From Cinnamomum chago (lineage: Eukaryota; Streptophyta; Magnoliopsida; Laurales; Lauraceae): a stretch of DNA of 64,000 nt. The notes below the pieces were generated by a model. It did no database searches and was not told the origin of the DNA. It saw only the letters and a list, made by a program, of their open reading frames with translations. The stretch spans positions 110,456,501 through 110,520,500 of the forward strand of contig CP142453.1 in assembly GCA_038049695.1 (NCBI GenBank). Reading direction: 5' to 3'. Below are positions 31,344-44,400 of this stretch, piece by piece (position 1 is the stretch's first letter; each line of letters begins with the position of its first letter). The translations under genes and the position numbers were made by a program.

Positions 31344-34300
31344 GTTTTTAGGTCTGGCCCCTGGTCCCTCCCTTGGCCTGTCCTATGCCCTCAAAGGTAT
31401 GATAAGGGCCTAGGTAGAGTAGGCCCTTGCAGCATTTTGGCCAACCCGGGCCAGCCTGCAACAGATCAAACCTGAAACAAAGAGGCCACTATCTGACAAC
31501 AGAAAACATCAACATCCAACTAGAATCCGCAAACCAGACTATTAATATAATAAGAATAATACGACCATTTGGATAGTTTCTTGGGCCTGTTTGGCATCTC
31601 TCCATTAGGATATTCTTCATTCCACTCCAGGGGACTAACACATGAATGTATTTACACATGATGTTTTGACCGTTTCAAAAGTAATATTCCACCAAAGGAT
31701 GTCCAGTGGGAATAGAAACCATGAAATGATTATAAGTTGCAACTCTACGACAACTAAAAAGTGGGTAAAGTAAAGTGGGTAAAAGTGACAGACAATCTTA
31801 TATAATGTTACTGAATGAGTTATGCACTGCTTATTCTCAACCGAACAATCTGACAAGACAGAACATACCCAAATCAGTTCTGCACAGCCCACTCTTTTAG
31901 AGCAATCAATCTGAGCAAAGAGTTGAGAAGACGATAGGAACATTCCGAATGGGCCCTTCCGAATGGGCCCAAAAGAAGTGGCCAGCCCAGGTCAAACTAC
32001 CAAACTTCAAGCTATTGCGCTCTCGTTTCCTGAAGTGGAAGCTAGAAAAGTTTTTCCATGTTCTTTGAAATGCAGCTTCCAAACTACTTCTAACTTTGCT
32101 AAGTTCCCAACGAGCACCATGATATCACACCAAGAAAGAGGAAACCAAGCAGAATCCCCGGACATGCCTATAGGAAAACATTTACCATGTAATCATACAT
32201 ATTTTGCACTAAAATTATGCTTCCCCAAGTTGTAGTTCCCCAGCTGGAAACAAAAATACCACTCACCAAAAAGTCAAAAAAGCAACATCCTTTCTCCACT
32301 AAAAGACAAAAAAAACCTCACTTTTCTATAAAAAAAAGTCAAAAAGATTATATATCAAACAAATAAAAACATTACACCATCATAACTCCTTATATTTTAT
32401 TCTCTCTTGATCTGATGCTTCACTTCACCATATTTCAATTCACCATACAGCCAAAAAGGCCCTAAGCGAACTATGATGAACCCGAAGTGAATCCTAGGCT
32501 TATAGAAAATGCACTTCACTGGAGAAATGGCTTGTGAGTAAACGAATACCGAAAGAGCAGAGCTCAAGCGGACTGAATGAAGAAGCCTCACTCTGCCTAG
32601 AAAAGTAGGCGTCTCACCATTCATCCATTCCAAACGACTGCTGGGAAACACAACCTCACTTGAGTTCACTCATCATTTGAGAAACTGTCAAGTACTGACT
32701 TCATAATCCAAAGTTCATTTCCTCAGGGCCTATAATATGAAACCTACTCAAAATACTATTTCCAGATCAAATATACAGTCATTGAAAGAGAAGAGCCCAT
32801 TCCAAGCTTTCGTTACAAGCCATGTTACTGCTGATATTTCTAATATTCAGAAAGTACTTTGATTTCAAAGTACAAGGGATATCAAGCTGAGGAATAAAAG
32901 GAATAGTTCAGATTAAAGCCCTTAAACCAAACCAAATAACAAGAAACTTTGTAGTCAAGCAAACAGAACTGAAAATTGATGTAGAACTAAATATACCTCT
33001 AGGTTCAGGCATCCAAACTAAATTGATGTAGAACTACTAGGTTCAGGCATCCAAACTAACCAAGTATGGCTGGTGTGGCTATTACAACCTTCCAAAACAT
33101 AATTTTAAAATACACAGCGAGGTTAAATAAAAGAAGAAATAACATGATATAACATGTTGAACTCACAATATCTAGCAGGGAACTATCAATGTAAATCAAA
33201 TAAAAACCTCGATCCACTTACCTAAAGTTGTACACAAACACCACAAAAAATAAAGGGCGCCAAAGATAAGGAAAATATGTGGATAGGAAACCTAATCACA
33301 TCCAAGCATTAGTACTCCACACCGTTGGGATTTCCCTCCGAGTCATCATCGTCATCATCAAAGCCTTATCCCATCTACTTGGGACTGGCTTTTTGAATGC
33401 TACCCACAGCCAAGTGCTTATCCACAACCAAAGGCTTCCATCTCAAACATATATGATAGTTCCTTCCACCCTTAACCAATCTAGGCACTAAGACAGCCAT
33501 TCAGCTGTTGAATCATTAAGCAACTATAATAAAAGCAATCCAAAAATGGGGGGAAAAAACAAAAGGCATAACTACCCTCGTTAACAAAGCAAATTATAAA
33601 GCCCAATCTAAGAATAAATAATAGCTGATGTTTATAAATTATAGTGAGCAAGTGCAAAATGCATGGACCATCTTAAGCTGTCAAATGGCCCATAAATTGG
33701 GCAGGGTGGGTTGGATCCTGCCGCGGGCCCTTGTCCTCCAACCCTGCATCTAGATCAACACCTTACAAAAGAAGATTTGTTTCTAAATGCTTTGACTCGG
33801 CAAATGCCATTAAATGCACAGTTAAATTAAGACAACAAATGCACAGCAGCTTCCAGGAAATAAGAAGAATACCAGCTTGTAGAGAAGATCATTCTCGACA
33901 AGTTTCGACTGCTAAAAGTATGAATAAACAGGCGGAACAGCAGACTGCTGATACAAAGATACAAAGGAGATTGTATACATAATATGTGGGTTGATTAAAG
34001 TGAAACCTACATGGCCAACAGGCACGTTAATGATTTATGTGCTGTCAGACATAAATAACACTAAAATTCATGAATCTACAGAATTGGCTATATACAAACA
34101 GTTAACACTGCCCATGAATACATGGGTCAATTATGTTGCGGTTGATATTCTTAGAAAAATCCCAAGCTCATCGATTGAAAACTTTTTCCATCCACCAGAG
34201 AACTAGATCGAGTTGCCATTTCATTGGGAAACAAGTGCAGCAGCTTTGGGCAGAGAAAGCACCTTAACAAATACTGGTCACAACCTACGGCATTCATCTT

Positions 34301-35125
34301 TTGAGGAATCCTGCATGAGCAGCACTTTTTTACATTCTCATTTCTTTGTTGAAATAAAGCATGCATCAACAACCCAATAGGTTGCAAATGTGCAAACATT
34401 CAAAAGAGAAAGAAGAATAGGAAAATTAAGAGCAGAAGCACAGAGAACAAAATAATTATTGACTGCCAAAATCACTCGCCCTAATGCTAAATAGTTTTTT
34501 GTACGCCTTGCATCATAGAAATGCTAACTTGGCCAAAATCCTACAGCCATTGAGAAAATTTGTGTTCCCAAGCTTCAATCCAGATAGTTAAACAGGATTA
34601 GAATCTACCCCAGCATAAAGGTCAGAGACACACTTAGTAGACCCTCTTCAAGATTCACATTTCTCTGCGTTCTGATCTTAAAAGGTCAGACACATACGAA
34701 GAATCAATTTCTAAAATGACAAAGAGCATTCAATAGATCTGAAATGGAAGCAGCTTGATGCAAGAACAGAGCATCTTAAGTAGCCATGGTCCACATTCAT
34801 TGTGGAAAGTGGCACCGCTTGTGTAGGTGTGAGCGTACTCAACCATTGTAGAAACAATTAATCATTATTTTCAATTGAAAGTAAGAGGTATTTTCTTCTT
34901 CCTCTTTTGACCATACAACCTAAAGTTCTATTAGGCTTGATTTCTAGTTAGTTTTGGCCGAATTTCTTTCATTTTCCCTTTCTTTCCCCCCTGAAAGTAG
35001 ACTGAATTGATCTATGATGAAAGATACAAAAATTCCTGAGAACATAAACTAGATGACCACACACTAGGGTAAAAAGAACAGTAGACTAAATCAGAAAAGG
35101 AATGAGTTATCGAAAGACTTACCAA
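31097..35125. other. Intergenic stretch without recognisable genes
   Basis: AT-rich sequence. A T-tract lies at 31320-31343. About 33330-33400 carries CATCATCGTCATCATCAAAGCC followed by CTACTTGGGACTGGCT, the tail sequence shared by plant RTE LINEs and some SINEs. About 31580 has a TGGGCCTGTTTGGCATC block resembling a Tourist-like terminal repeat without a partner. The open frames in the area lack codon-level or motif support. Confidence 0.55.
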
Positions 35126-35540
35126 AAGACCAAAGCACATTGCCTAACACCCTGTTTCACTAGAGAATCCACATCAACATTGGTGATGTTGCTAACGGGA
35201 TAAAAATTTACAGTAAAAGGCCTTCGAATGTCTTGGATCTCATCTACTGTAGCAGCAGCAGCCCAGGGTGTCATGCCACCACTTGCACAACGTAAAGCAC
35301 AGGCTAAGTTGCCTTTAATAGTAAGAGTCCAAGGGTTCTCCTAACCACCTCAAGCAGCCAAACCTCAGCACTAGTAACTTTACTATGTCAATAAACCTTG
35401 CTCCACAGGCTTAAGTAGCTAAGATGGATAGAAACCTGTGGAACATGAATCAAACCCCCAATTCCAGTAAACCCAGGTTCCCCCAAGCACTCCTATTAAA
35501 ATTTATCTTGAAAGATCCTCTCACAAAGGTGGCCTTCGAG
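35126..35540 (-). mobile_element. L1 LINE 3' end fragment with RNase H domain
   Basis: Minus-strand frames give a FKINFNRSAWGN-like RNase H start (about 35505-35530), an Ala-Glu-Leu-type helix near 35360, and an open C-terminal block. That block contains TPWAAAATVDEIQDIRR and VDVDSLVKQGVRQCALVF (35126-35290), matching the layout of plant L1 RNase H domains. The first half has frameshifts and stops. It first looked like a host exon because a GTAAG follows at 35125. Confidence 0.6.
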
Positions 35541-36275
35541 CAGGGATAATTCTGTGGTACCCTAAATTTTTATCACCCCTTGCAACAACTTTCCAAAAAG
35601 GATATGGAGATGCCCATTAGCTCATTTGAGATCAAGGCACAAGAGATTTTTCTCCAAAAAAACATAGAAGACACTTTCCTTCAAACCAACAATTGTTCTG
35701 TTTGACGCACATCAACCAAAAGCACAATCACGAAAGATGACGGCCATAGCAATCAACCGCAAGTCGTGAAATAGCCTCATCAGCGAGCATGGATGTACCC
35801 AACTGACATCAAACCATGATAGAACCAATAGCTTCTAAGACAGTGGTTGACCAAACTCAGTTACCAAGTTGAATCAACCATGAAATGCAGTGCATCAACC
35901 AGAAGGGACAGTAAGTTAAGCTGTATACATATTGCAATAGATATAAACATTCATATAAACTAAAATATTGAAGATTCAGTAAAATTCTAAAAATATGTAT
36001 GCTGCTTTCGAAAATTCTTTATAAATGTAAACCGAACAATAATTCTTATTCTCAATTTCATTTAAGCATATCTTAATTTCAATTGTTTTAATAAGACGAG
36101 GTACATACAGGTTGCATCCGTTTTTTCTTAAGGATAAATTGCCTCAGGATAGCAAACCAAATTAGTCAGACCAGACAAGTCAAGCGGTAGTAACTCAGTT
36201 TTTTATTTCTTTTTTAGTACGCGGGATTGCCCAAGTGGCCAATGCATCCCTTCTCACCCAAAGTGAGAGGGATTG
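35541..36275. other. Intergenic, possibly upstream LINE remnants
   Basis: 35541-35900 may continue the L1 fragment on the minus strand but no motif is clear. 36200-36270 contains GGGATTGCCCAAGTGGCC, a tRNA-like motif of unknown meaning. No gene is seen. Confidence 0.4.
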
Positions 36276-36616
36276 TGATGCATGCCCCAAGCTTAGGGCC
36301 TGTGTAGAGCTACCGAAGCACATGTCCGTAGACTTCAACACATCTCCGCAGAGACAATAACGAGGACACACGTCAATGGAAAAACCCAATTTCTATTAAT
36401 CAAACTCTGAAAATTCATCTTCTACAATACCATATAAATAAAAAAACATAACTTAGGGCCTAAGAAACCTAATTAAACTAGGAAACTAAGCAAACTAGAA
36501 TTATATCTCTAATTACAATTGTTTAAATAAAATTAGAAACTAATGACATAATTAGTGAATAAAAATCCTAAATCTACTTGGGCCCTACACATATAGCCTA
36601 AGGTCTATTTGCATTA
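36276..36616 (-). mobile_element. Solo LTR related to the gag-only elements, 341 bp
   Basis: The reverse complement aligns along its length with the LTRs at 47834-48250 and 49176-49515. Shared in order are a TGTGTAGGGCCCAAG block, a TTTCTAATTTTATT/TTGTAATTA region, TTAGGCCCTAAGTTA, a TTATATGGTATTGTAGA block, GATTAATAGAAATTGGGTTT and GCGGAGA. It ends in TGCATCA. Flanks GATTG (36271-36275) and GATCG (36617-36621) look like a decayed 5 bp target duplication. Confidence 0.75.
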
Positions 36617-36754
36617 GATCGACCCAGGCACCAGGGTGTCAAAATGCAGATTCAAACTCAGACTTGGCCTGAGCTGAGCTGAGTTGGCATGTGACTCGGT
36701 CAAGTTGCTGAAACTCCTTTTTCCTTGCTGCCGGTTTGTCACTTCCTAAGACTA

Positions 36755-36759
<5 letters not shown>

Positions 36760-36817
<58 letters not shown>

Positions 36818-36818
36818 G
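36760..36818. repeat. (TA)n followed by (GA)n microsatellite
   Basis: About 22 TA units (36760-36804) pass directly into about seven GA units (to 36818). It is a simple sequence repeat, likely polymorphic. Confidence 0.95.
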
Positions 36819-37418
36819 GGCAGAATCAGCCGTGTTCCCCTGACTAAGAGAGAAGAAGATGGGTTTATGCTTCCCGTTAAAAGAAAATGGGTTTATAATT
36901 TGGCGCTTGTGGGTGGTATATGGTTTAGGGTTTTGGGTATGAATTGAAGGATGAGATTAGGATTTTAAAGGGTTTTCATGATGCAGCTTTGGAAGAAGAA
37001 GAGTAGTCGGGATTGAGATGTGATTTTGGAAGAGAAGGGTGGTTTTTGAGTATTAATGATGCCGTTTGAGGAAGAAGAAAAGGAAAATGAGGAAGAGTGA
37101 GACTGGCCCGACTCTGGCTCGACCCGGCTCAGTATACCAAAAGAGCATGGTCCCAAGCGTACTCAAGTGGAGGATGAAGAAGGAGCACACTTGAGCGGAG
37201 GGCGAAGGTAGAGCAAGCAGCGCATGGAGGGCATCAGGGATGATCACTGGGCTAACATATTAGGATAGTTTACAATTTCATCTCATGTAATGGCAGAAAA
37301 AATAAGCTCAGATTGTATTACATGTTGAATATTAGATGTAGGTTATGTAAAACAACGACAAAAATCTAGACATCCATTTATACAAAGTGAAACGCATGCA
37401 CCAGCACAAGCAAGTAAC
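36819..37418. other. Intergenic, no recognisable gene
   Basis: Purine-rich on the + strand, with GGGTTT and GAAGAAGA stretches. Small open frames exist on the minus strand but are Ser/Phe low-complexity readings of the purine bias. Confidence 0.5.
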
Positions 37419-37743
37419 TATAAAAAATCATATACCAACCCAAAAGCTTAAGCTGATAGGTGGAAGGCTCGTACAGGTATATTCAAACATGTTAAGCCTA
37501 TTACTTAGGCAATGTGGGACGTGGGACTTTCCAACACTCCTCATGTGCAGGCCCAACAGATTTCATGATCGGACCTATCATGTGGGCTACTCAAGAACAA
37601 CGGGATCGAAACCCGCTCTAATACAATGTAAGAAACCATATACCAACTCAAAAGCTTAAGTGGATAGGTGGAAGGCCCATACAAGTATATTAAGGCATGT
37701 TAAGCCTATTAATTAGGCATGTGGGATGTGGGACTTCCCAACA
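37419..37743 (-). mobile_element. Complete TRIM (miniature LTR retrotransposon), 325 bp
   Basis: Two LTRs of 117-118 bp (37627-37743 and 37419-37536) flank an internal region of 90 bp. Read on the minus strand, the LTR starts TGTTGGGAAGTCCCACATCC. The internal region starts with a tRNA-iMet-complementary TTGTATTAGAGC (37615-37626) and ends with a short purine tract ATGAGGAG before the second LTR. Perfect 5 bp target duplications GTAAC flank it (37414-37418 and 37744-37748). It has no coding capacity. Confidence 0.9.
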
Positions 37744-37899
37744 GTAACCACTTAGTTAATAGGACAAAAACTTCACTAACAAAGACACGCGCACAAACAC
37801 GTGTGTGTGTGTGTTACACAAACCCAAATAAGAAGTATTCTAACAAGGATACTAGGCTCACCTTAACAGGTGGTTCTTGGTATTTGCACAAGTTCTACA

Positions 37900-38305
37900 G
37901 CAAAAGAATATTTGGCTCAGAAGATGTCCCATCCATCGCAGCAAAAGCAAATTGCCTATCAAAAAACTTTGATTACTAATCAGTGAAGATTGCCTCAGAT
38001 GCAGTTACAATGTGCTCAAGCTACGAAATGGGACAAAAGAGTATAGCTTCTAAATCAACACCATCCACAATTCGCTCCACAATAACAAGACAGCACTGTC
38101 CTGACCAACCACCCCTCCTCTCCCCCAACCGAAAAGAAAAAGTTGTAAAGGCACTCGTGTACTGAAAATAACTCCATCAGTAGCTCGAATACTAAGATGT
38201 GAATTTGGATGTGCAGAACACAGAGCATGGAAATTGGGTTTGATAGCTACAGCTTCATCTTTTAGCCCGCAAATCTCCTCAATCACCCTTATTAGAACCA
38301 CAAAG
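37900..38305 (-). pseudogene. Unidentified coding-like remnants downstream of the GNAT gene
   Basis: The minus strand 38305 to about 38160 reads through a clean, non-repetitive peptide with VIEEICGLKDEAVAIKPNFH and SHLSIRATDGVIFSTRV. After a shift, VERIVDGVDLEAILFCPIS follows (about 38040-38100). A later frame gives FAAMDGTSSEPNILLL then stop, ending at a GTGAGC that could be a donor (about 37875). The amino-acid texture is that of real coding sequence, broken by two shifts and at least two stops. I do not recognise the family. Confidence 0.35.
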
Positions 38306-38442
38306 GCTCAGTCAAAAAGGATGAGTAGGGGTAGATTTATTTGTCATAGGTAAAACAAGCTGAGCTGCACCCAAACTTGATTCAGGAGACTTGTTTTGCG
38401 GCTCAGAATTACAGAGAACACCTGGAAAGGGAAGGGAAGGAT

Positions 38443-41400
38443 TCAATGATTTTGTGTGCATTGTACAAACTCATCAACAGAAACCTGGTGGTTTGCTTCA
38501 GCTGATTCAATCTCATGAACATCAGGAATAGCACCCTCAGCAGACATTTCCTGCATGGATGCATCAGGAAAATCTTCGCCACATTTGCTTGCAGCATCGC
38601 TTGCAATGTGACATACAGAAGTATCAACAAAACCATGGTGATCCAATTCAACTGATTCTATCCCGTGACTGCCAGAAATAGTACCCTCAGAAGACACATG
38701 ATGATTAGATGCAGTAGGTAATTCTCTGCCAGATTCACTTGGAATAGCACATGTATTGTGATAAAAACAAGCATCAACAGAACCACAGTGATCCGATTCA
38801 ACTGATTCTATCCGACGAATATCAGGCATAGAACCATCAGCAGACACCTGATAGACGTGTCCAGCAGGAAAATCTCCACTAGATTTGCTTGGATGCAGCA
38901 AATCTCCAACTGATTCTATCCCGTGACTGCCAGAAATAGTACCCTCAGAAGACACATGATGATTGGATGCCGCAGGTAATTCTCTGCCAGATTCACTTGG
39001 AATGGCACATGTATTGTGATTCAAAGGAGCATCAACAGAACCATAGTGATCCAATTCAACTGATTCTATCCGATGAATATCAGGCATAGAACCCTCCTCA
39101 GCAGACACCTGATAGAAGTGTGCAGCAGGAAAATCTCCGCTAGATTTGCTTGCAACAGAACTCGTAATGTGGCATACCGAAGCATCAACAGAACCATAGT
39201 GGTCCAATTCAACTGATTCTATCCTGTGAATATCAGGCATAGTACCCTCAGCAGATACATGACACCCAGATGAGGCAGGGAAAGCTCCACTAGATTCGTT
39301 TGCAACAGCGTTTTTATTTTGACATACAGAAGCATCAACATAACTGTGGTGATCAACTGATTCTATCCCACGGATATCAAGAATAGTACCCTCAGCAGAA
39401 ACCCGCTGCTTATATTCTTCACCATATTCGCTTGCAACAGCATATGTATTGTGGCATACAGAAGCAACAACAGAACCATGGTCATCTACTTGGATTGGTT
39501 CTATCCCGTGAATGTCAGGCATAGCACCCTCGGCAGACGCATGATGCCCAGATGCTGTAGGAAAATCTTCACTAGATCCACTTGCAACATCGCTATTATT
39601 ATGACCTACAGAAGCATCAACAGAACCATGATGAACAAGTTTCATTGTTTCCATTCTGAGAACATCAGGCATGGAACCCTCAGCAGACAGATGGTGCCTG
39701 GATGTGACAGGAAAATCTCTGTCCGAATCATTTGCAACAGTACATGTATTACATACAGAAGCATCAACAGAACCATGGTGGTCTGTTTCAACTGATTTTA
39801 TCCCACAAATAGCAGGCATAGTACCCTCAGCAGACACATCATGACTGGATGCAGCAGGTAAATCTCCATCGGATTTGCTTACAACGGCACTTGTATTGTG
39901 AGAGCCCACATCTGGATCACCGAGAGATGAATCAGAAGAGTCAAAAGACTTATACAGCATATCAGAACTCCTGCCCTCATCACAATTAGACTTGGAAGCA
40001 GCATCAAGAGATACAGTGGCCACATCAGAAGTACAAAGTACAGAATCCTTGCCCGAAACATGGGAATTATGATTGATGGAAGTAATATCACCACTGACTT
40101 CACAAGTAACATGCACTGTAACCTTCCCAGAAGGATGGAGGTTAGACTCATCAGGAGAAGACAGATGTGATCTGTTTGCCACATCCTGCATATCCTGTTG
40201 AGCTATATCAGAGGGAAAAACAAGCGCGGCACCAGAAACATGCACTGGGTCCTTGGGAAGAAGCTCATAATTTAGTTGTCCAGAACACTCACCAGAAGGT
40301 GGACAGCTGTAATCAGAAGCATTACACAAGGATTGAGTGGCAGTCTTTGTACTGTGATCCATGGTACTCTCACAGGAAACTTGAATATTATACCCAGTAG
40401 CAGTATCGAAGGTGCGAGCAATCATTCCAGAAGCAACTTCCATAGATTCCTCATCAAAACTACATGTATTTGGTTCGAGAGCAGCAACTTCTACCTCATG
40501 AGTGTCATGCATTACTTTCTCACCACAACCGTGAAAGCTGGTAATCAAAGGAGAAGCAATTGATTTATCTGCAACTTCACAAGGAGTACTTTGAGAAACA
40601 AGGATCAAAGATGCCCCAGAAGCAAAACAGTTGGGCTTGTGCACATCACTCCCACCAGAAGCTTCAGAACTAGAACCATAAACAGCATCCAAAGCATTAG
40701 TGATCACCTCAGAGGTATGCTGAACACAAGTCTCACCAGAAGCATGGAGATTATATTCAACACTGCAAACTTCAACATTTACTTGATGAGTATCATGTGT
40801 ACTGCCCAGTTCACCATCACCATAGGGTTGATGGTCATTCATAACAGAAGATGCAAGAGAGCAATTTTCCACCACCACTGTATCATCCGCATGAAGATGA
40901 AAGCGCTTATCAGAAGCACACTCTGTGGATTTGTCCTGTGGCTCAGACTTATCACATACAGTTCCATCACCAATATTTTGAGAAATAGACACATTAAGAA
41001 CATCTAAAGACTCAAGCATCACCTCAGCAGCAGAAACCCCACAGGTATGGCTACAAGATTCAGAAATAGCAACTTTGTCTTTTGCTCCACCTGTTTCAGA
41101 ATCATGCATGTAAGGCCCTATTGAAGACTCAAGAGATGCATTTTCCACTCTGGGTGTATCATCATTGTTGCTTTTACATTCAACAGCACCAGAAGCTTCA
41201 GAACTAGCACCAGAAACCGCATCTAGAGCATCACTGATAACCTCCATGCTATGTTGAACACAAGTCTCACCAGAAGCAAGAACATTAGATTCAACACTAC
41301 GAACTTCAACATTTACTTCATGAGTGTCAAGTGTACTGCCCAGTTCACCTTTGCCAGAGGATTGATGATCATGCACAACAGAAGACACAAGAGAGCAGTT

Positions 41401-44400
41401 TCCCGCCACAGTTGTATCACGCTCATGATGAAGAAATAGCTTGCCAGAAGCAGACTCTGTGGACATGTCCTGTGGCTCAGATTTATCACAGACAGTTCCT
41501 TCACCAATAATTTGAGAACTAGATCCATGAGGAACATCTAAAGATTCAAGCATAACCTCAGCCACAGGAACCCCACAGGTATGGCTACAAGTTTCAGAAG
41601 CAGCAACTGTGTCTTTTACTTCACCAATATCAGAATCAAGTAGGTAAGGCCCTATTGAAGACTCAAGAGATGCATTTTCCACTTTGGGCATATCATTGTC
41701 GTTCCTTGTAAGTTCAACAGCACCAAAAGCTTCAGAACTAGAACCAGAAACCACATCCAGAGCATCACTGATCACCTTAGTGGAATGTTGAATGCAAGTC
41801 TCACTAGAAGCATGGAGATTAGATTCGACACTAAGAACTTCAACATTCACTCGATGAGTGTCGTATGTACTGCCCAGTTCACCCTCACCAGAGGATTGAT
41901 GGTCGTGCACAACAAAAGAAGGCACAAGAGAGTGATTTTCCACCACAGTTCTATCATCCGCATGATAAACAAACGCCTCGTCAGAAACAGACTCTGTTTG
42001 CTTGTCATGTGGCTCAGACTTATCTCTAACAGTTCCTTCACCAAAAGCTTCAGAGCTAGATCCATTAGGAACTTCTAAAGATTCAAGCAAAACCTCAGCA
42101 GCAGAAACCCCACAAGTATGGCTACAAGATTCAGAACCAGCAACTGTGTCTTTTACTTCACCTGTATCAGAATCATGTAGGTAAGGTCTCATGGAAGACT
42201 CAACGGATGCATTTTCCACTATAGGTGTATCATCATTGTTGCTTTTAAGGGTCATTTATCTTCTACGCATGGGATATGAAAATACGGTTTACATATGTAA
42301 CATCTGCATGTTTGGATTTAACAAATGTAAAATATGCATGTGTGAATTTTACATGCATAAGTAAAATTCACACATGCGAAACACATCAACATTTTTCTTG
42401 GAAGGACATTTCACATGACCAAACAATGAATGGCTCAGATTACATATGTAAAATTTTCATTTATATAAAAATCTATGAACATTTCTGACCTGTAACTAAA
42501 CAATTTGGGGTTTAATGGGTCAATAACAAAAATTGATGGTTTGGACTTAAATTTACAGCCCACGGAAGTTAAAAAAACTAGAAGACTGACAGGATTTGAC
42601 ACTGCAACCTGTCCCAGGTAAAAACTGTACGAGTGCCCTTCTAACCGTAAAGATGTAAAATGATTTCACATCTTTTCAATGTGAAAATTTTCATATGAGA
42701 ATGGCCCCATTTACACAAAACTCTCGCACCTCATCTAAACATGTGATGCGTAAATGAGCACAAACAAACATGCATGTGCATAAATGTTATGGATGTGCAA
42801 CATTTACGTATGTAAATGAGTGCAAACAACAACTGCTTAAGTTCAACAGCACCAACAGCTACAACAAAACAATACAAAATCAAACCTTAGGCGTAATCAT
42901 GAACTTCAATGAAACTGCAATAAACATTCTATGAAATTACCTGCATCAGCAGTTGTATCTCCTTCCATGAGATCACACTTCAGGAGTTGCTTCTGTAACA
43001 AATCTGTACCTGGGAAAACCACCATATTCATGGATCGCATTTCTTGCCTGTGTAAATTTTCCAGAGGCTTGAAACCAAAAACTACAGTCCATGTATGCAT
43101 AAGTTCAGAAACAGCAGGTATGATAAGTTTCTCAACATTCAGAGAGCAAAGAGCCTGAAAATAAGATGTAAAATTGAAGCAATATTAGGGAAAATAATAG
43201 AATTGAGAATAATGCAGAAAACCCATCCAACATTTAGAACATGGATGGAAGAAAGCAAAATAAGACTAAACAGAACTTCTTGACCACTAAACAGCTCCAT
43301 CCACCACCTCATGCACACCCATCATATATGCAGTAGAAAACCTCAAAGTAAACAATTATGTAAGCAATCCAGGTATTTTATCATCCACTGATGCAAATTC
43401 AGGTTTCAAGGGAACATAATAACCATTCCAAGTTTCCAACAAAAAGGTCCCATTTCAATCCTAGCTGGTTCAGACATAATGATACATCATCTCATGAAGC
43501 TTAACATCAAAGTGATAAGGAAATTAAAACAACTGATCACACATCATGAAATGCACATTAAAAATGCAATATTACATTTGCACATTCGCATACTATAATA
43601 CCTGTTTTTTTATAATGAAGTATAATAACTTTCAAGAGTTCTAGAAATGAATAAACCTCCTAACAAAGACAGTCCAGTCTGGTCCAATTCATGAAAAGAA
43701 CCATTTTGAAGAAGAAACCTTCACAACCACTTCCTACTAATTCATGTTGGTTGAAAAGGTATTGAATTTGCAAATGCTAACATGAACGAAATAGGAGATA
43801 AAACATTAAAAATAAAAGGATAACAAGTTGGAGAGTTAAAAGAGTTTGGCAAACAATCTGCAAATAGGTAAATCAATATAAGGTTCAAAATCACTATGAA
43901 GCAGCCAAGGTCAAGAAATATAGAACTACATTCAACAAAAAAGAAGTTGCTTAAGAATATACGATAAATTAAGTTCATGAAAAATAACAAGTTCATCAAA
44001 AGTGGTGAACCCCTGAAGTTCGACTCCGCTAATGAGAAGCTCTAAAACAGTGGAATGAAGATTTAGCCTAGAGGCTAACAGTAAATGAAGAGGATAATAT
44101 CAACATATAATTTCTATTGCATACCGATTCTATTGCATTTAAAAGTCGACGGCACATCCCTTGGCGCCTATATATATGGCGCGTCCCAATGAAAGGCATC
44201 TCCGCTAGTCTGGTTCCATGGATCCTATTTAACCAGGTAGAAAACAATTTTAACATTAGCAACAACATTATATTAATTTATATTTTACAAACCCACACGC
44301 AAGCACACACATGTCAATACATGCACATGCACACATAATAGCAGATCATATAATTTAATATCCCACACTGAACATCTACAGTAGAAGTTGGAGAAAAAGT

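Noticed and set aside
31583-31965. TGGGCCTGTTTGGCATC as the end of a second Tourist-like element
   Set aside because: No inverted partner or TAA duplication could be found downstream.
35126-35337. Apparent host exon on the minus strand with splice-like borders (EIQDIRR...SLVKQGVRQCALVF)
   Set aside because: The preceding minus-strand sequence reads as a broken RNase H start, and the whole has the layout of a plant L1 RNase H domain. It is annotated as LINE instead.
36225-36245. tRNA-like GGGATTGCCCAAGTGGCC motif as a tRNA gene
   Set aside because: No cloverleaf, anticodon stem or B box at the right spacing.
39451-42184. Several open frames on the plus strand opposite the GNAT repeat exon
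   Set aside because: They repeat with the same period as the coding array and are antisense shadows of it.
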